From Corylus avellana (Eukaryota; Streptophyta; Magnoliopsida; Fagales; Betulaceae), in contig NC_081550.1 of NCBI RefSeq assembly GCF_901000735.1, positions 7,983,815-8,047,814 of the forward strand: a DNA stretch of 64,000 bases, in the 5' to 3' direction. Position 1 is the stretch's first letter, and each line of letters opens with the position of its first letter. The position numbers and the translations under genes are program-made. Shown here piece by piece: positions 55,758-64,000 of this stretch. The notes below the pieces were generated by a model. That model worked only from the letters and a program-made list of their open reading frames with translations, made no database searches and was not told the DNA's origin.

Positions 55758-58700
55758 GGCGTTCCTCCTTCTTCTGACCCTTCTTCAGCTGAAACCAATC
55801 CATTTTTTCTCTCCAATGCTAATAATGCAGGCATTATGCTGGTATGCACACCGTTATCTGGGGATAATTACAATCCTTGGTGTCAGTTCATGCTCATGGC
55901 TCATAGTGCCAAGAATAAGATTAGATTTGTAGATGGTACCTTGAAGCAACCACTAAATACTGCTAGTGCTGAGTTCAGAATTTGGACTCGTTGCCATGAT
56001 CTAGTTGCATCATGGATTATGAATTCCATCTCGAAGGAGATTGCAACTTCTCTCATCTATATGACCAATGCTGAAGCTATTTGGTTGGATTTGAAAGAAA
56101 GGTTTTCACAGAAGAATGGTCTAAGGATTTTTCAGTTGCAGAAGTTTCTTTCCACTCTCACTCAAGGCAACATGTCTGTAAGTCAATACTTTACCCGTCT
56201 TAAGGCATTATAGGATGAATTGAATAATTTCAAACCTTTGGATTTGTGTGCTTGCTGTCATTGTGGGAAGATGAAGCAAATTCTTGATCTTCGAGGCCAA
56301 GAATACATAATTCAATTCCTTATGGTTCTCAATGACTCATATTCTCAGATTTGAGGCCAAATTCTGCTTCATGATCCAATTCCCTTTAACCAAAGTTTTC
56401 TCTCTAATTGTTCAAGAAGAAAAACAGAGAGAAATTTCTCTTAGTTCATTGTCTCATGAAACTGCTGCACTCATGACAAGAAATTCACAAGTTGGAAATA
56501 GGTTTAGCCAACCTACAAAGCGAAAAGTCAAGAAGGAAAAACCAGTTTGCTGTCATTGTAAAATTCCTGGACACACTGTAGATAAGTGTTACAAGCTTCA
56601 TGGCTATCCTCCAAGATTCCAGTTTACAAGAAATAGGTCTGCATTTGCTCCACATTTAGCAAACTATGTTCAAGATGTTGCTGTTATGGAGGAATCTTCT
56701 CCTCCTTCTGAACAGTTCTCTCCACAATTGCCAATCAATTTTGATCAGTGTCAACAATTGATGAGCATGCTGAAACAGTTTTCTCCAAGTCCTTCTGCCA
56801 TGTTTGTCATGTCTCCAGCTTCTGTAAACACAATTTGTTGTGTGCATAATCAGGATCATCTTTTTTCAAAGATGACAGGTTCATCTTCTATTATTGATCT
56901 TGATTTTAAACATTATATTTTTTCTGTTAACACAATTCACGCTTCCATTCATAGTGATCCGAAACACAACCCTTGGATCATTGACACGGGTGCCACAGAT
57001 CACATGATCTGTTCTTTGTCATTGTTTACTTCTATATCAGCTGTAGTTTCCACTCATGTCAAATTACCAAATGGTTCTATTGTTTCTGTTACACATGTAG
57101 GTACTGTCAAACTTTTAGAGAGTCTTATACTCACTTAAGTTTTGTTTGTTCCATCTTTCTCTTTTAATTTGATTTCTGCTAGTAAACTCATAAAAAAATT
57201 GCATTGTTGTCTTATCTTTCTTGCTGATTTTTGTTTTATACAGAATCTACACCATTGGAAAACGATTGGGGTGGGTAAGGAGCAAGGTGGATTATTTCTT
57301 TTATTGCAACAACATGAGAGATTGGCTTCATCACCTCACTTACTTTCCCATGTTTCTTTCACCCAAATAGCAGCACCTTCTACAGATGTGTGGCACTACA
57401 GATTAGGTCATCCTTCCATTGCTAGGCTACAATTGTTGAATAGCATTGTACCTGAAATTTCTTTTGATTTCATTCTAAACATGTTTGTACTATCTATCCA
57501 CTTGCTAGACAACATAGGTTACCTTTTCATTCAAGTTCTTCTGCTTCTGTTTCCCCATTTGATTTGATACAATGTGACATTTGGGGACCTTTCTTTACCA
57601 AATCAATAAATGGTTCTAGTTACTTTCTAACTATTGTGGATGATTATAGCAGATTTACCTGGGTTCATCTGTTACAAAATAAGTCCCAAACTAGAACTGT
57701 TCTTCAATCTTTCTTCCAATTGGTCCAAACTCAATATAATTCCAAAATCAAATGTGTAAGATCTGACAATGGTTCTGAATTCAAACTAAATAATTCTTTT
57801 TCTAAACAAGGAACCATACATCAACTCAGTTGTGTTGAGACGTCTCAACAAAATTCTATTGTTGAAAGAAAACATCAACATCTCTTAAATGTACCTAGGT
57901 CTCTAAGGTTTAAAGCTCACCTTCAATTATCTTTTTGGGGAGATTGTATTCTTACTACCACACACCTTATAAACCAAATTCCTACTCCTCATTTAGCAAA
58001 TAAGTCTCCTTATGAACTTCTTTTTTCACAACCCCCATCATATTCTCATCTTAGAGTTTTTGGTTGCTTAGCATATGCTTCTACCTTAACCAGAAACAAA
58101 ACTAAGTTTGACCCTACAGCTACTCCATCCATCTTCATTGGTTATCCATATGCAATGAAAGGTTATAAACTTTATAGCTTTTCTACACATACTGTTTTTG
58201 TCTCTAGAAATGTAGTTTTTCATGAAACCATTTTTCCATATGCTTCCAATCTTACTAATCCAAATGCAGATGGTTGTTTTAGTCTTAGGTCCATTCCAAC
58301 CATTAATACTGATTTGGTTAACATTGATCATTTTGTTTTAACCAATGACATTCAATCTCCAAATTCAAGTTTTCTTGATAATATACAATCTCCAAATTCA
58401 AGTTCTTCTGATTCAGTAAATGTTTCTGCTGATCTGAATTTTGATTCCAATACTTCCCATTCCAATCCTACCATTAATGACAACCAATCTCCTCAAACCA
58501 CACTTCAACCTAGAAGATCTTCCAGGATGAAACAAACTCCTTGTTATCTGCAAGATTATCATTGTCACTTGGCTTCTTCTCCATCACTCTCTAATTCAAT
58601 GGCTCATGATTCTTCTACCATTTCAGGTATTCCTCATTCATTGTCATCTTTTATTCCTTATGATTGTTTATCCTTGAATCATAAACATTTTTGCTTGTCT

Positions 58701-60183
58701 ATTTCATCACATGTTGAACCACAATTTTATCACCAAGCTGTTTCTAGTCCAGAATGGAGAGATGCCATGAAAAAGGAGATCGAAGCTCTTGAGGAGAACA
58801 AGACATGGATTGTTACTGATTTGCCTCCCAATAAACATCCCATTGGTTGTAAATGGGTATACAAAATCAAACATAATGTTGATAGCAGTATTGAAAGGTA
58901 TAAGGCAAGGTTGGTTGCCAAGGGTTATACTCAAAGTGAGGAATTGGATTATCATAAGCGTTTTCTCCTGTGGCAAAGATGACCACTGTCAGAACCCTAT
59001 TAGCCATTGCAGCTGCAAAAGGTTGGGTTCTCCATCAGTTGGATGTAAACAATGCCTTTCTTCACGGGGATCTTGATGAAGAGGTCTACATGACCATGCC
59101 ACCTGGTTTCAACATTAAGGGGGAGTCTAAGGTGTGTAGATTAACCAAGTCTTTATATGGCCTTAAACAAGCCTCAAGACAGTAGTTTGCCAAACTTTCT
59201 ACCATAATCCTTAGTCTTGGTTTCACTCAAGCAAAGTCAGATTACTCCCTTTTTACTAGGGTTCAAGGGTCTTCTTATATTGCTCTATTGGTGTATGTTG
59301 ATGACATTTTAATTGCAAGCAATGATGCTGCAGCAGTCAAGGTTCTGACTAATCTTCTCAATGAAAAATTTCGTCTCAAAGATTTGGGCACTTTAAAATT
59401 TTTCTTAGGTCTAGAAATTGCTAGATCAGATAAGGGAATTTCTGTTTCTCAAAGGAAATATGCCCTAGAAGTGTTACAAGATTCTTGTTTATTAGCTTCT
59501 AAACCAACTAAATTTCCAACGGAGCAAAATGTGAAGTTGTCTAAAGATAGTGGTCCTTTATTAGATGATCCCAGAAGCTATAGGCGCCTTATTGAAGATT
59601 GCTTTACTTGACAGTGACTAGACCACACTTGTCTTACTCAGTTCAAAGATTGAGTCAATTCATGGATAAACCCTGCCAACCTCATTTAGATGCAGCACAT
59701 AGGGTTTTAAGATACATCAAGTCTGTTCCAGCTGGTTGCCCTGACACTAGAAGGTCCATCACCGGTTTCTGTGTATTCATTGGTGACTCTATGATATCCT
59801 GGAGATCCAAAAAGCAACAAACTGTTTCCAGATCATCAGTTGAAGCTGAGTATAGATCTATGGCTGCTGTATCTTTTGAGCTAACATGGTTGTTTTCCCT
59901 TTTGGATGATTTGCAAGCTCCTTATCAGAAACCAGCATTGCTTTTCTGTGATAGCCAGGCAACTCTCCATATTGCAGCAAACCCTGTTTTCCATGAACGA
60001 ACCAAACACATAGAGATTGGCTATCATTTGGTTCGTGAGAAAATTCAGTTGGGGCTACTCAAGACTTTGCATGTTCCCTCTAATCATCAATTGGCAGATA
60101 TCTTCACCAAACCTCTTGGTTTTGCTTTGTTTACTAATTTATTGTCCAAGATGTCTGTACTAGATCTTCATCATCCATCTTGA
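55758..60183 (+). pseudogene. Copia gag-pol polyprotein, non-functional
   Basis: Domains in order: gag ('LSGDNYNPWCQFM', 'WIMNSISKEIATSL', 55.8-56.2 kb); CCHC zinc knuckle C-x2-C-x4-H-x4-C at about 56,548-56,590; protease D-T-G-A at about 56,983; GAG-pre-integrase 'WHYRLGHPSIARLQLL' at about 57,390; integrase with 'VDDYSRFTWVHLL', 'SDNGSEF' and the downstream Glu in 'NSIVERKH' (57.6-58.0 kb); reverse transcriptase with 'GCKWVYKIKHN', 'YGLKQASRQ' and the YVDD motif at about 59,297; and RNase H '[16 protein letters not shown]', '[14 protein letters not shown]', '[10 protein letters not shown]'. Defects include no ATG, stops at 56,211 (TAG), 57,136 (TAA) and 59,183 (TAG), frameshifts near 56.3, 57.5, 58.97 and 59.6 kb, and loss of the first RNase H aspartate segment before 'AGCPDTRRS'. 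Confidence 0.92.
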
Positions 60184-60190
60184 GGGGGAG

Positions 60191-60542
60191 TATCAGGACC
60201 TCAAAGTATTTTGAGTTTCTGTAATTGCGATCGAGCGCAATCGAGCACTGTTAATAAGTGCGATCGATTGCACTAACATAGAAGAAACAATAACTCTCTG
60301 GTAGTGCGATCGATCATACTCGCGACAGTTTGAAAACACTGAACTGCGATGAGCTGCTACTAATAGGGTGGTTAAAGCTGTTATACTCTTTGTTAAGATT
60401 AGTTTGTAAATAACAACTTATTGTTATGTAGTTAACCGTTAGTATTTGCTATATATACTATAAATGTACAAGAATCATTTCATTGAATGAAGTTCATAAG
60501 AGAATTTTTCTCTTAATTCTTTGTGAGTTCTATTTTTTGATA
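60191..60542 (+). repeat. Copia 3' LTR, 352 bp
   Basis: Starts TATCAGGACCTCAAAG after the polypurine tract and ends TTTTTTGATA. It differs from the 5' LTR by many substitutions and small indels around the GCGATCGATCGC repeats, so the insertion is not recent. Confidence 0.85.
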
Positions 60543-60720
60543 ATTTCGTACCCTTCCCTTTCTCTTCTTCAATGAATGAGAGAGATTGAGAAGAAATGAG
60601 TGAGATCCAGAGGAATCAGTGGGTTCGGGCAGATGAACTGATTAGGTTCTTCAAACATAAAATTCATACCCTTTGCAGTTGATTCTTGAATTAAGTTGGG
60701 TATTTGATTTTGGGTGTCCT
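60543..60720. repeat. Right half of split repeat (inverted to 23.04-23.2 kb)
   Basis: Reverse-complement match to 23,036-23,198 ('cgtacccttccctttctctt', 'gaggaatcagtgggttc', 'ttaagttgggtatttgatt'). Similarity ends near 60,711, where the 23-kb copy meets another LTR. Confidence 0.75.
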
Positions 60721-61404
60721 TAATTGAATGGGTAGTGCTATGTTCTTTGTGAATTTGGTGTTGATGTCAGTTCAGCTGTGTGTGTATGTGAGTTTGGTTT
60801 GTAGTGCTTTCGAGGATGGTTTGGCTGAATGGGTTTGCGATGGATTTTAATGGGTTGATTGTTGATATTTTCTCTGGGTATTGCGATTTGGGTTTTTTGG
60901 GAGGGTTGAATTTTGAGTAAACTATGTTGTAAAGTCGGTCTCTTTCTTCAATATCAGAAGTCTTCGTCGATTTTCCAAACTCAGCAAACATAATTGGCAT
61001 ATGAATGACATTCTGCGCATCTTCTATATGATCCATATTTGCAGATAGAGACCAAGGGTTTTGCCTGTAAAAAACGAAAATGGGTTTTGCATGCCATATT
61101 CTACCCTGTAAAAACTGAAAGAAATAGAGGGTTTTGCATGCTTGAGAAAAGATAGAAAGAGAGAGATTAAGAGAAAGAGAGAGACTGGATGGAAGAAAGA
61201 AGATGGGTTCAACGTGGCTATGGAGTTTCCGGCGATGAAGAAGAAAGTGCTGCAAAATAATCTTGTGTTTTCAATCCAATTCTATAAAATGAGCTTAGCT
61301 GAGTTTAGCTTACGTGTCATAAATGTATTGGGTGCTGCAAAATGGGTCTTTTTATGCCTGGTCCAGATGATAAGGGCTCTATGTAAGTATTCATTAAATA
61401 AAAT
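60721..61404. other. Non-coding stretch, nothing supported
   Basis: No domain-bearing frame on either strand. A minus-strand frame (60,767-61,255) has intron-like pyrimidine-rich stretches and low complexity. It probably belongs to the same repeat as its left neighbour. Confidence 0.4.
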
Positions 61405-62041
61405 AAGGGTTAAATACTCTTTTATCCTTAAGGTTTAAATACTTTTTTTTTTTTTTTTTTTTTTTAGAGTTTCATTTTTATACCATGAGGTCTAATCGTA
61501 CCTCCATTAAAATTATGTCTAAATCTTAACAGAACGTCACATTAGCACCAATAAAAAATCATCACTAGGCATATAATTAAGTTTTTAAAAAATAAAATAA
61601 AATAAAATAAAAAATAAAAAATAAAATAAAAAAATTGAGGGCGGCCGTAGCCACCCTTGGCCAGTTGGGGATGGCCATCTGGCCAGTTTGGGAGTGGCAA
61701 GCAAAAACCGTGGATTTTGGGGGTGGCCCTGCTTTTGGGCTGCTCTGAAGGGTTGGAGGAGATAAGGAAGAATAGAGTTCTGGTGCCGCTTCTTATATTG
61801 ATCTTCTCAGATTTGGGCCTCCAAAAGGTAAGGAGAATTCTATCGCTCTTCTACTGGGGTTGTGCAAAGATGGAGGAGAGGAGGTGGCAAGACGTCTGCT
61901 ATTAAACCCAGGAAGCATTCCTTCTCTTTAGAGTTTGGCTGTTGATGGGTCTCTCAGAGCTGGAAGGAAGGCCCGAGGAGCCCAACCCTTGGGCTCCTTG
62001 GGGGGTGGCTAGCCATCCTCATGACCAAAGGATGGCCAAGG

Positions 62042-62078
<37 letters not shown>

Positions 62079-62235
62079 TTCATCTTTTTAATTTTTTTTT
62101 AATTTTAAAAAAAAATTAATTATATGACACGTAGGAATTTTTTATTGGTGCTGATATTGCGTTCAATTAAATTTTGGACAGAATTTTAACGGAAGTACCA
62201 TCTTCCGTCTTTATGAAAACCACGATAAAAATAAA
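61405..62235. repeat. Foldback element enclosing a U-box gene fragment
   Basis: The left arm (61,405-61,625: 'cattagcaccaataaaaaatc', 'catataattaagttttt') is inverse to the right arm (about 62,090-62,220: 'aattaattatatgacac', 'gaattttttattggtgctga', 'ttttaacggaagtacc'). Both arms meet GGGTGGCC-type cores (61,638-61,735 and 61,990-62,040). Between the cores lies host coding sequence. This layout suggests capture by a non-autonomous inverted-repeat element. Confidence 0.55.
61721..61975 (+). pseudogene. Plant U-box (PUB) E3 ligase ARM-repeat fragment
   Basis: The frame reads 'VALLLGCSEGLEEIRKNRVL', 'VPLLILIFSDLG', then after a frameshift near 61,828 'PKGKENSIALLLGLCKDG', 'GEEVARRLLLNPGSIPSL', a TAG where Gln is expected, and 'SLAVDGSLRAGRKA'. 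The GCSEG.EEIR.NR.LVP-KEN...LL..LCKDGGE..ARR.L-N..SIPSLQSL..DGSLRA.RKA pattern is the C-terminal ARM repeat block of plant U-box ubiquitin ligases. No U-box domain is present. Its last part recurs at 52,140-52,195. Non-functional. Confidence 0.8.
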
Positions 62236-64000
62236 ATTCTAAGAAGAAAAAAATAAAGTGTTTGAGGCAAAAGAGTATTTAAACCATAAAATAAATACAT
62301 GCATGTGGAAGAAAATCTATCATTTTACTTGTTCATATTTTAGTGCTTAATTTTTTAGATGAAGAAAATCCTAATTTTCCTCCACTTTTTCTATTCCCTT
62401 AGAGCATTCTCAATGGAAGAGCCAAATGCTACTTTTATCTAAAATGGCTATTCAAATATTTAAAAAATCTCCTACATTAGATTAGCCAAAAGAAAATGTA
62501 AAATGGATATTTGGTTGAAAGAGCTAAAAAAAAAGCTAAATGTAGCAGCACTTTTCAAGAGAGCTATTTTATTTTTCATTATTTCTCTCACATGTTTTCT
62601 CTTTTTTCTCAAATCTTTTCCTACTTTTTTTATGCATGTTCTCTTTTTCCCAAAATTTTTTCCATTTTTTCTCTCACATGTTCTCTTTTTCCCAAAACTT
62701 TTTTTACTTTTAATAATATTTTAATAGAATAGATAAAAATATAGCTAATCTGATGTAGAGACATTTAAAAATGGCTTAACTAAATTAAATAAAAGTGAGT
62801 TTTTAAAAGCTATTTTACATAAAAATATGACTCCTCTATTGAGAATGCTCTTACCCTCTCTCAAGCTGTACAAGCAAGCAAGCAACCCATTGATGTGGAT
62901 GTTAATGGGTTGATGCTTCTTAGAGAAGATCGATGTGGACGAAGATGAAGGCTGAATAACTTTTTGGTCTAGTCTCTACACATTTGGCTTGTTGGAGAAG
63001 CCACAAGTACTCAACACATTGACGTGTTGCTGCCATAATGGGGTCCAGTATAAGGCAAAACCTAGAGAAAGGAATATTTTCTTTTTAGGTGTACAATTTT
63101 TTTATTTTTTTTTTTGGTATTATTTTTAACTATTTCTTACTGTATTTAAGATTGTAAATATTGAGAGAAAAAAAAATTTAAAATTATGTTTGGATAGTTT
63201 GAAAGTATATGAAACAAAATTAGAAAAAGATGTTTGGGAAGGTAAATTAAATTAAATATATTTGATAAAAAAAACTAAAAAATAAATAAATACAAATTAT
63301 CTAAATTTAAAAAATCAAAAACTTAAAAATAAAAATAAGGGTTAAATATCTTATTCACCCCTTTGGTTTAACTTTGTTATTTTTTTATCCTTAGGGTTTA
63401 CTTTTTATCACAGGAGGTCCCTCTTATTTGCCTAAAGATGAAGATAGTCATTCCATCAAAATTTTCATTCAAAATTTGATGGAACGTCATGTCATAGCCA
63501 AAGGCCATCCCCAAATGGCCAAAGGGGGTGGCACCCAATTTTTAATTTAAAAAAAAATGTTGTCGATGTCTAGTTATGGTCGAAGAAGGTTCGTTTAAAG
63601 ATAAGTAGTTCACCTATAAAAGATTGAGAAATGATAGGAGTTAATAAGTTCATCATATTTGGCTCATATTCTCTTACAATTAATCATTGGATTTGTGGGG
63701 TCCACCATTGACTTATGTAAGATCTACATAAGTCTACAAATCCAATGGTTAATTGTAAAAAAATATGGATGAAATATGGTAAACTTATTAACCCCTAACA
63801 TTTCTCTAAAAGATTCCACCTGGTCATTTAATTCTTTCTTGCTACTTCTTTATGCTACAAATAAGGAAAGGGGAGATACATTTTTAATTAAAAAAAATGT
63901 TGTCAATGTCTAGTTATGGTCAAAAAAGGTTGTGTTTTCGTTTGAAGATAAGTAGTTATAGTTGAACAATGTTGCTATCCTCTTGCAGGATCCCTAAAAT
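61922..64000. repeat. Direct repeat, copy 2 (with 52,140-54,673)
   Basis: Parallel to copy 1, including the (TA)n-bearing foldback arm, the pyrimidine-rich 'ttttctcttttttctcaaat' block at 62.58-62.71 kb and the 'ctaaaagattccacctggtc' region. It runs off the window at the point equivalent to about 54,195, just where the FAR1-like fragment begins. No intact gene. Confidence 0.85.

Larger units (their letters stand above)
55456..60542 (+). mobile_element. Decayed Ty1/Copia retrotransposon with two LTRs
   Basis: The 5' LTR (55,456-55,757) and 3' LTR (60,191-60,542) flank a gag-pol region in the Copia order protease-integrase-RT-RNase H. The LTR termini are TATCA...TGATA rather than TG...CA. A polypurine tract GAGGGGGAG precedes the 3' LTR. 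The 5' LTR lacks its last about 50 bases. The PBS and the gag start codon are also missing, so one deletion removed them. No 5-bp target duplication is seen: removing the element gives 'gtttttgtcc|atttcgtacc', close to the uninterrupted 'atttttccccatttcgtacc' at 23.2 kb (minus strand). Confidence 0.9.

Noticed and set aside
60767..61255. 162-codon minus-strand frame
   Set aside because: Low-complexity Ser/Leu stretches from CT-rich DNA and no recognisable domain; the neighbouring sequence is repeat.
1..64000. CRISPR array, operon, phage or bacterial system
   Set aside because: No regularly spaced direct repeats with unique spacers and no prokaryotic gene organisation; all coding evidence is spliced plant genes and plant transposons.
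1..64000. Organelle DNA insertion or rRNA genes
   Set aside because: No stretch resembling plastid, mitochondrial or ribosomal RNA sequence was recognised by eye; a search would be needed to exclude short ones.

Overview
This is a gene-poor, AT-rich plant nuclear window dominated by transposable elements. The plant assignment rests on spliced GT..AG genes, a two-domain DUF26 secretory protein, a plant HMA metallochaperone-like family, and plant-type Copia, Gypsy, LINE, MULE, hAT and CACTA relics. The gene families and repeats suggest a woody eudicot, but that is inference. Six runs of N mark scaffold gaps, four of them exactly 100 bases, and several large duplications start or stop at these gaps.

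0-12.4 kb: AT-rich MITE-like sequence and a LINE 3' fragment (2.64-3.65 kb). Then comes a run of exon fragments, all on the + strand, from unrelated genes: a receptor-like (pseudo)kinase, an IQM calmodulin-binding-type protein, a possible PDS5-like exon, an unknown exon and an SMC4 hinge exon. A GATCGATC-rich minisatellite interrupts the run, and the region ends at a CACTA-type transposon terminus (12,388-12,399).

12.4-23.5 kb: nested transposons. A segment related to the last intron of the gene at 40-43.5 kb holds two copies of a decayed hAT element with tRNA-derived SINEs inside. The second hAT copy contains a complete-ended but decayed MuDR-type MULE with about 410-bp terminal inverted repeats. 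Next come a Gypsy chromodomain end with its LTR, two minisatellites and the 3' LTR of a Copia-like element.

23.7-29.3 kb and 43.8-51.2 kb: a large inverted duplication. The left arm is present once; the right arm is present twice in near-identical tandem copies separated by gaps. Each arm carries one three-exon HMA-domain gene (74 aa, CxxC), and all three predict the same protein. Left and right copies differ in the coding sequence by only three synonymous changes.

29.3-43.6 kb: non-autonomous TIR elements (29.8, 31.4-32.4 and 33.5-34.5 kb), the one clearly intact single-exon gene (DUF26/Gnk2 cysteine-rich repeat secretory protein, 35,444-36,172), and the phase-consistent 3' exons of an unrecognised minus-strand gene cut off by the gap at 43,653.

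51.2-64 kb: a Gypsy polyprotein end followed by an LTR with an initiator-Met primer-binding site; a direct repeat (52.1-54.7 and 61.9-64.0 kb) that includes a captured plant U-box ARM fragment and, in the first copy, a FAR1-type fragment; and a decayed Copia element with both LTRs (55,456-60,542), inserted into a repeat whose uninterrupted relative lies inverted at 23.0-23.5 kb.

The probable functional genes are the HMA copies, the DUF26 gene and possibly the split gene at 40-43.5 kb. There is no operon-like organisation. All statements come from reading the sequence; no database search was possible.
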